A stretch of DNA of 57,922 nt from Lentisphaerae bacterium ADurb.Bin242 (GCA_002069785.1 MWCA01000028.1:1-57922); one strand, 5' to 3'. Counted from the first letter of the stretch, positions 1 to 8,710 are shown. The notes: generated by a model from the sequence alone, not told the origin. A program made the numbers and translations.

Positions 1-2
1 AG

Positions 3-725
3 CACATCATCGGGCTGCTCAAACCGGAGGATGGCTCTGTTCTCTTCCGGGGGAAACCGCTCGACGAAATGAAAAAGAATGAGCGGGAAGCCAGTCTTGC
101 GCAGATCAGTTATATGTTCCAGGACAACGCCCTTTTCGATTCCATGACGGTCTATGACAACGTAGCCTTGCCGCTGAGGGAGACGACTAACCTGGGTAAA
201 GCAGAGATCGACCGCAGGGTGATGACGAGGATCGAGCAGATGGAGCTCAACGACGCGGCTTTCAAGTACCCTTCGGAGCTGTCGGGGGGGATGCAGAAGC
301 GTGCCGCCCTCGCGCGGGCCTTGGTAACGGATCCCCGTATCGTGCTTTTCGATGAGCCCACAACCGGTCAGGACCCCGTCAGGGAAAACGCAATCCTGAG
401 CATGGTTGCCGAGAACCGGAAAAAATTCGACCGCGACGCGGTCTTCTGTGTCAACGATCTTTGTGCGCTCGGCTTCATGAACGAGGCTGAAAAGCACGGC
501 TTCCGCGCCGGAAAGGATTTTGCGCTGGCCGGGATCGACGACATGGCGTTTTCCTCGATGAACCGCATCTCCCTCACGACCGTGCGCCAGCCGTACGACA
601 GCATCGCGGAAAAAGCATTCCGGATGCTCTGTTCCCTGATGAACGGCGAGACGCCTCCGAAAAAGAAAATCGTGCTTCCGCAGAGCCTCAAAATCAGAAA
701 TACCACAAAGGATTTCAAACCATAG
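3..725 (+). CDS. Chimeric ORF: MlaF-type ABC ATPase front joined to LacI-type sensor tail (5' end outside window)
   Basis: The frame is open to the window edge, so the true start lies upstream; an internal ATG exists at 69. The first ~140 residues are an ABC transporter ATPase of the MlaF (phospholipid/organic solvent transport) type: Q-loop region SYMFQDNALFDSMTVYDNV, signature SELSGGMQKRAALARAL, Walker B VLFDEPTTGQDP. Directly after AENRKKF the protein stops looking like an ATPase: the H-loop is missing, and the rest (AVFCVNDLCALGFMNEA, FALAGIDDMAFS, LTTVRQPYDSIAEKAF) is the C-terminal half of a LacI-family ligand-binding domain. The join is around 425-445, with no stop or frame change. The ATPase half cannot work without its missing parts, and the LacI half lacks its DNA-binding domain. 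It is either a deletion fusion or an assembly join. The LacI half fits the downstream catabolic genes. Confidence 0.75.
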   Translation, partial: HIIGLLKPEDGSVLFRGKPLDEMKKNEREASLAQISYMFQDNALFDSMTVYDNVALPLRETTNLGKAEIDRRVMTRIEQMELNDAAFKYPSELSGGMQKRAALARALVTDPRIVLFDEPTTGQDPVRENAILSMVAENRKKFDRDAVFCVNDLCALGFMNEAEKHGFRAGKDFALAGIDDMAFSSMNRISLTTVRQPYDSIAEKAFRMLCSLMNGETPPKKKIVLPQSLKIRNTTKDFKP

Positions 726-753
726 AAACCAGATGAAACAAGGAGTCAGGACC

Positions 754-1914
754 ATGGAAAAAAGAATTTTGACAAAACAGGAATTCGCGGACAGGACCCG
801 CCGCGCGCAAGCCGTTCTCGCCAAGACCGATCTGGATGCGTTTCTTGTGTTTTCGACGGAATCCGAACCGGCCGGAGTCCGGTATTTCTCCGATTACTGG
901 CCCAGTTTCGAGACCGCGGGCGTGCTGATCCCGAAAAAGGGCAAGGCCGCCCTCATCATCGGACCGGAAAGCCTGACCTTTGCCAAGTCCCGCTCCCAGC
1001 TGGACACCGTGATTCAGGTGATGGATTTCCGGGAGTCCTCCCAACCGGATTATCCGGGCTCGACCCATCCGGACTGGAAGAAAATCCTCGGAGATTACAA
1101 GGTGAAAAAACTCGGGATCACCGGATTCCACATGTTCCCCTACACCATCATGATGAACATTGCCGAAGCCCTCGGCGGGATGTCCCATATTGTGAACGCG
1201 GACGCGATCCTGCGTCCGGTCACCATGAAGAAAAGCCCGCTGGAACTGGAATGCCTCCGGAAATCGGCCAAGGTGTCCGAACTCGGTTTCAAGGCGATTC
1301 TTGACCAGATCAAGCCCGGCATGACCGAGGCGGAGCTTTGCGGAATCGCGACGGCCGCCATGCTGGCCAACGGCGCGGAAGCCACCGGATATCCGGTCTG
1401 GTGCTGCTCCGGTCCGAACTCGAACCAGGCGATCAGCCGTCCGACCCTGCGGAAGGTCCGGCGCGGCGAGATTATCCATTTCAGCATCGGCGCGAAGGTG
1501 GAGGGCTACAGCACGAGCCTGGGGCGTCCCGTCGTGCTCGGCAAATGCCCGGACGAGACCCGCAAGTTCCTTCAGGTCGGACTGGACGCGCTGAACATGA
1601 CCTTCGACGAAATGCGCGCCGGACGCCTGGCCTCCGACGTCGCCAAAAAGATACACGGTTATGTCCGCAAGCAGGGCTACGGCGATGCGATCCTTTACGG
1701 TCCGGCGCATGGCTGCGGGCAGATGGAGTGCGAGTATCCGTTCCTCGAAACCTCCTCCACCTACAAACTGGAAGAGAACATGACCTTCATGGCCGACATG
1801 TTCCTGCATCGCGGCGGCATGGGCTTCCGCTGGGAAGACGGCCTGATCGTGCGGAAAGGTCCGGCGGAACAGCTTTCCAGCCTGGGCCGTCAGATGAATA
1901 TTCTGGAGGTGTGA
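754..1914 (+). CDS. M24 peptidase-fold (Xaa-Pro aminopeptidase/creatinase-like) protein, metal ligands altered
   Basis: 386 residues. The ATG at 754 is chosen over 733 because AAGGAG sits 8 nt before it. Layout is N-terminal creatinase-type domain (about 1-130) and C-terminal pita-bread domain (about 150-386). The first two metal aspartates of the family are missing: the usual LxDxG and SDxTR stretches read FSIGAKVEGYSTSLGR near residue 241. The histidine is kept in HGCGQMECEYPF (about 318), the first late Glu is replaced in FMADM (about 345), and the second remains in RWEDGLIV. This pattern resembles metal-free creatinase-type members more than aminopeptidases, so a C-N hydrolase on a small molecule or a non-catalytic role is more likely than dipeptidase activity. 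The next gene begins 2 nt after its stop, so the two are co-translated partners. Confidence 0.8.
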   Translation: MEKRILTKQEFADRTRRAQAVLAKTDLDAFLVFSTESEPAGVRYFSDYWPSFETAGVLIPKKGKAALIIGPESLTFAKSRSQLDTVIQVMDFRESSQPDYPGSTHPDWKKILGDYKVKKLGITGFHMFPYTIMMNIAEALGGMSHIVNADAILRPVTMKKSPLELECLRKSAKVSELGFKAILDQIKPGMTEAELCGIATAAMLANGAEATGYPVWCCSGPNSNQAISRPTLRKVRRGEIIHFSIGAKVEGYSTSLGRPVVLGKCPDETRKFLQVGLDALNMTFDEMRAGRLASDVAKKIHGYVRKQGYGDAILYGPAHGCGQMECEYPFLETSSTYKLEENMTFMADMFLHRGGMGFRWEDGLIVRKGPAEQLSSLGRQMNILEV

Positions 1915-1915
1915 A

Positions 1916-2704
1916 ATGATCATCGACATTCACGGGCATCTGGGCAGCATCAACTTCGCTCCCTTCTGGCAGGCCGACGCCGCGAAACTGGAGGAGTATT
2001 GCCGCCGGTCCGGCGTGGATCTGCTCTGTCTTTCCTCCTCGCGTTCCATCATGTATGATGTGCGCGAGGGGAACGCGGAACTCGATCTGGCCCTGAATCA
2101 GTCGGAAAAACTGCTCGGATATGTGGTTGTGAATCCGCTGTTCTCCGAATCGCTCGGGGATATGGAACTCCTCAAAACCAATCAGAAGTTCCGCGGAGTG
2201 AAGATTCATCCGGACTATCACGGCTATGTGCTGAGCACGCCTTCGAACCGCCGCTGGATCGAAGCGATCGCGGACAAAACGCCGATGATGCTGTTCCATG
2301 TTTCGTGCATGCCCGGCACGGGATTTTCGCCCGCTCTGACGGTCGCGGAGATTGCGAAGAACCATCCGCAGACGAAGTTCGTGCTGGCGCACATGGCCGG
2401 AATCTATCAGAACGGGAACTATCCGTATTTCCCGAACATGGATTCGCTGGAAGCCGTGATGCAGCTGAATCTGGACAATGTCTACATCGATACCGCGCAC
2501 TACCTGATGTATGTATATCCGGGCGTGATGGAAAAGATGTATGCGCTCGCGGGCGCGGACCACATCGTCTTCGGGACGGACGCCCCGCTGCAGGGGCCCA
2601 TGCAAATGCGCTTCGCGATCGAAGTGATCCGGGCGCTGGACATCCCGCAGGAAGAAAAGGACAAGATTCTTTACAAGAACGCGAAAAAAATTCTCGGACT
2701 GTAA
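1916..2704 (+). CDS. Amidohydrolase-family (amidohydro_2, TIM-barrel) protein
   Basis: 262 residues, ATG preceded by GGAGGTG inside the end of the M24 gene. It opens with the metal-binding HxH of the superfamily (MIIDIHGHLGS), and continues with a barrel histidine (MLFHVSCMPGTG), FVLAHMAG, VYIDTAHYL, and the late Asp strand IVFGTDAPLQGP near residue 220. These are the expected ligand strands of a 2-pyrone-dicarboxylate/ACMSD-like amidohydrolase. The substrate is unknown. With the M24-fold partner and the LacI-type half upstream, it probably belongs to a small-molecule catabolic operon. It ends just before a terminator-like hairpin. Confidence 0.85.
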   Translation: MIIDIHGHLGSINFAPFWQADAAKLEEYCRRSGVDLLCLSSSRSIMYDVREGNAELDLALNQSEKLLGYVVVNPLFSESLGDMELLKTNQKFRGVKIHPDYHGYVLSTPSNRRWIEAIADKTPMMLFHVSCMPGTGFSPALTVAEIAKNHPQTKFVLAHMAGIYQNGNYPYFPNMDSLEAVMQLNLDNVYIDTAHYLMYVYPGVMEKMYALAGADHIVFGTDAPLQGPMQMRFAIEVIRALDIPQEEKDKILYKNAKKILGL

Positions 2705-2729
2705 AAGAGCGGTCCGGAAAAATTTCAGG

Positions 2730-2767
2730 GAAAAGGAGGCTTCCGTAAACGGGCTTCCTTTTTCCGT
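2730..2767 (+). terminator. Rho-independent terminator candidate after the amidohydrolase gene
   Basis: An imperfect stem (AAAAGGAGGCTTCCGT pairing with ACGGGCTTCCTTTTT, two bases bulged) is followed by TTTTTCCGTTTTTT. It lies between two convergent operons and could serve both. Confidence 0.6.
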
Positions 2768-2794
2768 TTTTTGCGGGTGTTCGGCGGGATGAGT

Positions 2795-3043
2795 TCAGAA
2801 GCGTTTTCTTTTGCGGATGAAGCACAGTTCGTTGCAGCGCGGACAGCGGGTCACGTTTTCGCCGTCGTTGCGGGCCAGGAAAGAGAGATGACAGTTGTCG
2901 CAGAAATAGAGGCGCTTCTTGACCGCGGACCAGCCGTAGATTTTCCGCTGCCGGAGCTCCTGCCGGAGCCAGAGCGCGACCAGAATGATGGTCCAGAGAT
3001 ACAGGTAGATGTAAAAGATATAGACGGAGGGAATCGGGATCAT
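2795..3043 (-). CDS. Small membrane protein with C-terminal zinc ribbon
   Basis: 82 residues from the ATG at 3043, which overlaps the stop of the TonB-like gene (ATGA) and has AGAGGT upstream; the longer reading upstream is inside that gene. One hydrophobic segment (about 5-22, VYIFYIYLYLWTIILVALWL) is followed by a basic linker and a CxxC...CxxC ribbon: CDNCHLSF then CPRCNELCF. The tail is strongly basic. I do not recognise a named family. Its position as last gene of the exbB/exbD/tonB-like run suggests an accessory to that envelope complex, but the function is unknown. Confidence 0.75.
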   Translation of the reverse strand: MIPIPSVYIFYIYLYLWTIILVALWLRQELRQRKIYGWSAVKKRLYFCDNCHLSFLARNDGENVTRCPRCNELCFIRKRKRF

Positions 3044-3822
3044 TTTGAACCTCTGCTGCCTGCCGGGAGCGCGGGCGCTTCCCATGTGACGGTGTAATAT
3101 TTTTCCGCATCGGGAAGCGGATTGCTTCCGAGGAACGCGGCGAGCTGGCGCCTGGCCAGCAGATCGAGCGTCCGGTTGCCGGAAGATTTCATGACCCGCA
3201 CGTCCGGCGGTTGGTCGTTCTGGAGAAGCACGTGCAGAATCGTCGGATTCTCCGACTTCTGGCGGGACAGTATTTTCAGGGAATCGTCGTCCGGAAGGAA
3301 AAGCCCGAAGGCGACCTGGCCTTTTTCGTCGGTCCAGATGGGATAACTCGGCTCCGCCGCGGGAATTTTCGGCGGGACGGCGTGCCGGACGACCGGAAGG
3401 GCAAATCCGTTTTCAAAATCTTTCAGGGAACGGACGGGGAGAGTGTTTTTCTTCGGTGTGCCATATTCGGAAAACAGGGCGAACAGATCGTGCTGAAATT
3501 CCCCGGGATCCGGAGGGGAGAGGGTCTTCATGTTCCGGACAAGGCTGAATCCGCTCACGGGATCGGGCTTGAGAAAGGATTCGGGGTCCGTGAAACGGAG
3601 CCAGTAACGGAGTTCATAGGGGTCGTTTCCGTTCACGTCCGAGGGGGAGCAGAGGACCGTGAAGCGGGAACTCCGGGAGCGCTCCCGCACGTTCTTTGGA
3701 ATCGGCGTGAAAAGAGAGAGCAGGATCCCATGGAGCGCGATGGCGGCCAGCAGGATCAGCGCCAGCGTCCACCAGGAGTCGGCGTGTTTGGGAGAAACGG
3801 CTGTGATGGGGTCCCGGATCAT
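3040..3822 (-). CDS. TonB-like energy-transducing periplasmic protein
   Basis: 260 residues with one N-terminal membrane anchor (about 17-40, WWTLALILLAAIALHGILL), a long Pro-containing middle part, and a C-terminal module containing DVRVMKSSGNRTLDLLARR and YYTVTWEAP, which matches the TonB C-terminal pattern (SSG, LD, final beta strand). It overlaps exbD by 4 bp (ATGA) upstream and the zinc-ribbon gene by 4 bp downstream, so it is translationally coupled. By family it would couple an ExbB/ExbD motor to an outer-membrane partner. No TonB-dependent receptor gene is in the window, so its client is unknown. Confidence 0.75.
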   Translation of the reverse strand: MIRDPITAVSPKHADSWWTLALILLAAIALHGILLSLFTPIPKNVRERSRSSRFTVLCSPSDVNGNDPYELRYWLRFTDPESFLKPDPVSGFSLVRNMKTLSPPDPGEFQHDLFALFSEYGTPKKNTLPVRSLKDFENGFALPVVRHAVPPKIPAAEPSYPIWTDEKGQVAFGLFLPDDDSLKILSRQKSENPTILHVLLQNDQPPDVRVMKSSGNRTLDLLARRQLAAFLGSNPLPDAEKYYTVTWEAPALPAGSRGSK

Positions 3823-4295
3823 TTTTCCGTGTCCGTGAAAATGGTTTGTCTGGAGGAATTCAGCGCGGGGCGCGCGAGGATGAATACGTTGATCTTCAAT
3901 TCATCGGCAATGGCCATGATCTGGGCGACCGTTTCGAAGCGGTTGGACATGTCCGCCCGCAGGACGATGGCGCCTTTTTCCCCGTCCGGAGTGCCCACGA
4001 CGTCGGAGAGCAGCTTTCCCTTGAGCTGGTTGAGATTGTCGATGACCGCGTCATTGAAATAGATCTTGCCGTTCTTGTCCAGCGTGACGATGTATTTTTT
4101 GACGCTGTAGGTGCCGACGAACGAGGCTTCCGGCAGGTTGACCGGAATGCCCGATACCGGCACGAACGAACTGCCCATCATGAAGAAAATGAGCAGCAGG
4201 AAGAACACATTGATGAAGGGCAGCAGATCGGGACTCCCCTGGATGATCTTCGACCGGGGCCGTATCCGCCGGACAAAATCAGGTTTCGGCGTCAT
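3819..4295 (-). CDS. exbD: ExbD/TolR-family protein with Asn in place of the usual motor Asp
   Basis: 158 residues, one transmembrane helix (about 25-45) and a periplasmic ExbD domain (IPVNLPEAS, VTLDKNGKIYFND, GAIVLRADMSNRFETVAQIMAIADELKINVFIL). In the family the helix starts PFIDV, with the Asp carrying protons. Here it reads LLPFINVFFLLLIFFM, Asn at residue 29 (codon AAT at 4209-4211). An Asp six residues earlier (D23, in GSPDLLPF) is the only nearby acidic residue. The start overlaps the end of exbB by 17 bp. It is an ExbD homologue by length and order, but proton coupling is in doubt. Confidence 0.85.
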   Translation of the reverse strand: MTPKPDFVRRIRPRSKIIQGSPDLLPFINVFFLLLIFFMMGSSFVPVSGIPVNLPEASFVGTYSVKKYIVTLDKNGKIYFNDAVIDNLNQLKGKLLSDVVGTPDGEKGAIVLRADMSNRFETVAQIMAIADELKINVFILARPALNSSRQTIFTDTEK

Positions 4296-4923
4296 GGTTT
4301 TCCCTCTTGTCGTCTTTGTGATGGAAGAAGTAAATGATTTCGGAAGAAGCCTTTTCCATTTCGATGCAGAAGGTTTCCACGCGGGAAACCAGATAGTTGT
4401 ATGCGATCATGGCGGGGATGGCGAGGCAGAGTCCGGCGGCTGTGGTGATCAGCGCGGTGCTGATGCCGCCCGAAAGGTCGGCGAGCGTCAGGGAGATGCC
4501 CTGCTTGACTTGCATGGTGAGGAAGGTTTCCACCATGCCGATGACGGTTCCGAGAAGTCCCAGCAGAGGCGCCACCTTTGCAATGGTGGCCAGCACGTTG
4601 AGACGGCTTTCCAGGCGCGGAAGCTCCACGAGGACCGCGTCGTCGATCGCGCGCGGAATGTCATCGTCGTTCTGGTATGCCTGGATCGCGGCGGTCAGAA
4701 TCCGCGCCACGGGGCCGGGGGTGTTGTCGCAGAGCGTCATCGCCTCGGTCATGCCGTCCCGGCGCAGCACGTTGACCAGGCCGCTGACCAGTTCGCGCAC
4801 GTTGACCTGGGCCCGGTGGAACTGGAACCATTTCCCGATGAAAATGAACAAAGCCAGCAGGCTGCAGAACAAAATGAGCCACATGACGGGCCCCGCGGCA
4901 ACGACCATATTCCAGTAAGACAT
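4279..4923 (-). CDS. exbB: ExbB/TolQ/MotA-family proton channel protein
   Basis: 214 residues with the three-helix ExbB plan: helix 1 about 12-32, and helices 2 and 3 around APLLGLLGTVIGMVETF and GGISTALITTAAGLCLAIPAMIAYN, where the polar Thr residues lining the pore are kept. It has an ideal ribosome site (GGAGG 5 nt before ATG). It would form the inner-membrane stator with the ExbD-like protein that overlaps it. Its position right after the TPR gene (13 bp gap) and before exbD and the TonB-like gene defines a Tol/Ton-like motor operon. Confidence 0.9.
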   Translation of the reverse strand: MSYWNMVVAAGPVMWLILFCSLLALFIFIGKWFQFHRAQVNVRELVSGLVNVLRRDGMTEAMTLCDNTPGPVARILTAAIQAYQNDDDIPRAIDDAVLVELPRLESRLNVLATIAKVAPLLGLLGTVIGMVETFLTMQVKQGISLTLADLSGGISTALITTAAGLCLAIPAMIAYNYLVSRVETFCIEMEKASSEIIYFFHHKDDKRENHDAET

Positions 4924-4936
4924 AGTAACCTCCGTT

Positions 4937-7501
4937 TTAAGGATTGAATTTTACTTTTTTCAGTTTCTCGAAACGTTCGGCGGCCGTGGTCCGGGTCATC
5001 AGATTCGCGTCGCTGAGCCAGTGAAGGGCGAACCGGGCGTTCTCCATGGCGGGACGGAGCGGATGGCGGGCGGCAATGTCGATGAGGGCTTCCGCCGCAC
5101 GGACGCACCATACGGTTTCCGTGGGATGATGCACGGCTCTCACGGCGGGAAACCGGTACAGCAGCTTCTTGTATTGCTCCACGGCGGAGTCCTGCTTGTC
5201 CAGCAGTTCGAAACAGCGCCCGGTCCGGTAGAGAGCCATCGCTTCGAACTGGGGCGGGCACCGGGGAGCGTCCATCAGATCCCGATATGCGTGGACCGCG
5301 CTGAGAAGTTCGTTTTTGGAGTTGCTGCGGTCCGGCGAGGCGATGGCCAGGAGACAGTCTCCCACGGAACCGAGCGCAGCCCAGGCGACGGGCGAATCGG
5401 GGCGCGCCTCGGCCGCCTTCCGGTAAAACGGGATGGCGGCCTGAAAGTCCGAACGGGCGCGGAGGATGTCCCCGTGCAGATAATACGCATCCGCAATGGA
5501 GGGAGTCTCCGGGAATTTCTCGTACAGTTTGTCCAGCCGTTTGAGCGCAACTGCGGAATCGCCCCTGCGGTAGGCTTGAAGCGCCAGCTCATAGACCGCC
5601 CGCGCCTGGACGCGGGGGTAGCGGCTGTCTTTCGCGAGCTTGCCGAGAGCGGCTTCGGCTTTGGTCCCCACGCCGGCGTCCGCATAATGGGTGGCCAGCT
5701 TGAACATGGCGTCGACCGCGAACAGGGAGTTGGGAAAACGTTCCGCCAGAAGCCAGGTTTCGCGTTCGGCGGAGATTTCATCGTTCAGGCAGTAATACGT
5801 GTGGATCAGCCAGTAGGCGGCCTGCGGCGCGAGCGGATGCGCCGGAAAGTCGTGGATCAGGCGGCTGTAGCGCCGGGCCGCCGACTTCATGTCTTTCATG
5901 GCCATTGCCATGGCTCCGGAATGGTAGAGGGCCTTCGGAATCAGCGGATCGTCCTTCGGCGCTTTGCGGATGAATTCATCATAAATCTGAAGCACTTCGG
6001 GTGTTTTTTCCGCGGCGCCGCGGGCCGCCGCTTCGATATAGAGAAGATCGGCCGAGGTTTTCGCGTCCAGCGGAAGTTTCCGGAGGCGGGCTACGAATTC
6101 CAGCGCCTTTCTGGATTCGCGGGCATCCAGGCAGGCGGAAGCGGCCAGGAAGAGGGCCTTCTGCGCCTGGTCCGGCCACCGGCGGGCGATATTTTCATAA
6201 ATCGGAATGAACTGCTCGGAATTTTCAAGCGAGACCAGGACTTCCGCCAGCAGAAATTCTCCGAGCTCCTCCCGGTTGTTCCGGAAGTGGGTCCGCACCG
6301 TCTTTGCCGCTTCCTGGAAACGGCCCAGGCGGCCCATCAGGAGGGCGTATTCCCGGAGGGCTTCCGTTTTTTCGGCATCGGAAGAGTTCATGTTGTTGAA
6401 AACGGATTCGTACAGCTCCAGCGCGCCTTTCGAGTTCCCGGACTCCTGCAGCAGACGCGCCGTGCGCAACTTGACTTCCGGCGTGAGGAGGGAATTCTTG
6501 AAAAGCTCCAGCTGGCTCATGGCCAGCGTCGCGGCCTTGTTCTTGTCTCCGACGGCGGAGATCACGGAGATCATCCGGTTGAGGGTGTCGAAAAGCTCTT
6601 TTTTTTCGGAGGCGGCACGGAAAGCGGCGCGATACGATTCCAGCGCAAGGGAATATTCCCTTGCTTCCAGAAAGGCGTCTCCATACGAGGAGGCGACCAG
6701 ATAGGCCAGCGGATCGCGTTCATCCTTCAGGGAGCTCATCACGCTCATCCAGGCTCCGCTTGTGGTCTCCACGCCGTCCCGTTTCAAGAGGATGTACGCG
6801 GTCAGGCGATTGTAGGAGGCGGATTGTGCGGGCGAGTCCGGAGGATTCTCCATCAGCAGTTCGAGGGCTTTTTCCGGGCGGTTGTTGGAAGCGATGCAGA
6901 GGATCATCCGTTCAAAAGCGGTTTTGCCGAGGGACGAGGAACCCGCCTGCTGGCGGATGGTGTCGTAGATTTTGGCCGCGGCGGCGTAATCCTGGATTTT
7001 CTCGAGCACCGTGCCGTAGGAGAAGAGCGTCCTCAAGCGTCTGGGGTCCTGGGTCCCGAGATCCGGCAGAATGCGTTCATACAGTTTTTTTGCGCTGTCG
7101 AATTCGCCTTTCTGGGTAAGGATGTCGCCCTTCCACATAGCGAGGGCAAGGGCGCTGGCGTTCGGGAAGTCCGTCTGATAACGGAGCAGATACCTTTCGG
7201 CCAGATCGGGCATTTTCCCGAGGACCAGCGCATCCAGAAGGCGTTCATAGGCGTCCCGGACCGCCGGGGTGTCTTTTTTCTGGATGGATTCTTCCAGCAG
7301 TTTCGTATAGAAACTCACCGCGACCGCATAGTCTTTGGCGGCGAAGGCTTCGTCTCCGGCGCGTTTGTCGGGATTGTCTTTTTCCTGAACGGCGGGAGCT
7401 CCGGGAGGGTCCGCCAGATTCTGCGCATAGCCCGGCATTCCCGCGAATCCCGCCAGAACGAGTGTGGAAAGAAACAGTCTTTTTGATACGGTGAAACTCA
7501 A
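4937..7501 (-). CDS. Secreted TPR-repeat protein of the Exb/Tol operon
   Basis: 854 residues from a TTG at 7501, chosen because AAGGAGG lies 5 nt upstream and the next residues form a signal peptide (KRLFLSTLVLAGFAGMPGYA, cut near residue 26); the ATG at 7558 would place 19 non-signal residues in front. The rest is a chain of helical TPR/Sel1-like repeats from about 40 to 830 (for example AGDEAFAAKDYAVAVSFYTKLLEE, shown only in part: AVAVSFYTKLLEE; GDILRARSDFQAAIPFYRKA). It is rich in paired Ala/Tyr/Phe positions typical of TPRs. Such proteins often occur with ExbB/ExbD in PVC and delta-type bacteria, probably as periplasmic scaffolds. There is no lipobox. Confidence 0.85.
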   Translation of the reverse strand: MSFTVSKRLFLSTLVLAGFAGMPGYAQNLADPPGAPAVQEKDNPDKRAGDEAFAAKDYAVAVSFYTKLLEESIQKKDTPAVRDAYERLLDALVLGKMPDLAERYLLRYQTDFPNASALALAMWKGDILTQKGEFDSAKKLYERILPDLGTQDPRRLRTLFSYGTVLEKIQDYAAAAKIYDTIRQQAGSSSLGKTAFERMILCIASNNRPEKALELLMENPPDSPAQSASYNRLTAYILLKRDGVETTSGAWMSVMSSLKDERDPLAYLVASSYGDAFLEAREYSLALESYRAAFRAASEKKELFDTLNRMISVISAVGDKNKAATLAMSQLELFKNSLLTPEVKLRTARLLQESGNSKGALELYESVFNNMNSSDAEKTEALREYALLMGRLGRFQEAAKTVRTHFRNNREELGEFLLAEVLVSLENSEQFIPIYENIARRWPDQAQKALFLAASACLDARESRKALEFVARLRKLPLDAKTSADLLYIEAAARGAAEKTPEVLQIYDEFIRKAPKDDPLIPKALYHSGAMAMAMKDMKSAARRYSRLIHDFPAHPLAPQAAYWLIHTYYCLNDEISAERETWLLAERFPNSLFAVDAMFKLATHYADAGVGTKAEAALGKLAKDSRYPRVQARAVYELALQAYRRGDSAVALKRLDKLYEKFPETPSIADAYYLHGDILRARSDFQAAIPFYRKAAEARPDSPVAWAALGSVGDCLLAIASPDRSNSKNELLSAVHAYRDLMDAPRCPPQFEAMALYRTGRCFELLDKQDSAVEQYKKLLYRFPAVRAVHHPTETVWCVRAAEALIDIAARHPLRPAMENARFALHWLSDANLMTRTTAAERFEKLKKVKFNP

Positions 7502-7576
7502 AAAAGCCTCCTTGCGCCTCTCCGGACGACGGTCCGCGCCGGGACTTGCCCCGCGCAAACGGGTCGGCCGGACTCT

Positions 7577-8710
7577 TTACTGCACAGGTTCTTCTCCGGA
7601 CTCCGTACCCGCGGATTCCGCGGCTTCCTGGACCGCGGGGCCCGCCCCGGCGGCTTTCCGTTCCGCGAGAACGGCCTTGACTTTTGTCAGGATCCGTTCT
7701 TCGAGTTCATGATTTTCCTGAAGAAGGGCTTTCACGGCTTCCCGCCCCTGGGCGAGCTGTTCGTTTTCAAAGGAGAACCAGGAGCCGCGTTTTTCGAGGA
7801 GCCCGAGGTCGCTGGCGACGTCGATGATCGAGCCGATGCGGGAGATTCCTTCGTTCCACATGATGTCGAACTCCGCTATTTTGAACGGGGGCGCGAGCTT
7901 ATTTTTGACCACTTTGACTTTGGCGCGTGCGCCGACGGGTTCGCCGGAGGCGTCCTTGATCGTGTTGATCTTGCGGATGTCCAGGCGGATGGAGGCGTAG
8001 AACTTCATGGCGTTTCCGCCGGTGGTGGTTTCCGGATTGCCGAACATTACGCCGATTTTTTCCCGGATCTGGTTGGTGAAGATGCAGCAGGTGCGGCTGC
8101 GGCTGACCGCGCCGGTGATCTTGCGGAGGGCCTGGGACATCATGCGGGCCTGGAGCCCCATGAAGGAATCCCCGACCTGTCCCTCGAATTCCGCCTTGGG
8201 AACAAGGGCGGCCACGGAGTCGATCACGATGATGTCGACGGCGTTGCTGCAAATCAGCGTATTGACGATGTTCAGGGCGTCCTCACCGCAGTCCGGCTGG
8301 GAGATCAGGAGATTGTCGATGTTGACGCCGATCCGCTTCGCATACTGGGGATCGACCGCGTGTTCCGCATCGATGATGGCGGCCACGCCGCCCGCTTTCT
8401 GGGCATTGGCGATCACGTGCATGCAGAGGGTGGTCTTGCCGGAGGATTCCGGGCCGAAGACCTCGATGATGCGTCCGCGCGGAAATCCCATGATGCCCAG
8501 TGCGATGTCGAGGGAAAGCGCGCCGGTGCTGATGACCGGAACATCGACGACCGTATTGTCGCCCAGGCGCATGATGGTGCCTTTGCCGTATTCTTTTTCA
8601 ATCTGTCCGAGAGCGATTCCGAGATTTTTGGTGCGGGCGTCCGCAACGGGATTCGAGGCGGAGGCGGCTTTGGCCGACCGGGCGGACTTCGTTTCTTCTT
8701 TCTCTGCCAT
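7577..8710 (-). CDS. recA: Recombinase A
   Basis: 377 residues. The second ATG (8710) is selected because AAGGAG is 8 nt before it; the longer frame to 8815 reads into gyrB. Walker [10 protein letters not shown] is near residue 87, followed by [27 protein letters not shown], the L2 loop region [19 protein letters not shown] and [11 protein letters not shown]. It catalyses homologous strand exchange and would trigger LexA cleavage in the SOS response. The N-terminal 25 residues and the C-terminal tail (Ala/Glu rich) are variable, as usual. It lies only 37 bp after gyrB, leaving little room for its own promoter, and I see no LexA-type box there. The TPR/exb run follows 75 bp later. Confidence 0.98.
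   Translation of the reverse strand: MAEKEETKSARSAKAASASNPVADARTKNLGIALGQIEKEYGKGTIMRLGDNTVVDVPVISTGALSLDIALGIMGFPRGRIIEVFGPESSGKTTLCMHVIANAQKAGGVAAIIDAEHAVDPQYAKRIGVNIDNLLISQPDCGEDALNIVNTLICSNAVDIIVIDSVAALVPKAEFEGQVGDSFMGLQARMMSQALRKITGAVSRSRTCCIFTNQIREKIGVMFGNPETTTGGNAMKFYASIRLDIRKINTIKDASGEPVGARAKVKVVKNKLAPPFKIAEFDIMWNEGISRIGSIIDVASDLGLLEKRGSWFSFENEQLAQGREAVKALLQENHELEERILTKVKAVLAERKAAGAGPAVQEAAESAGTESGEEPVQ

Noticed and set aside
5021..7486. 821-residue plus-strand ORF opposite the TPR gene
   Set aside because: Gly/Arg-rich antisense frame; the minus-strand frame has a signal peptide, TPR pattern and ribosome site.
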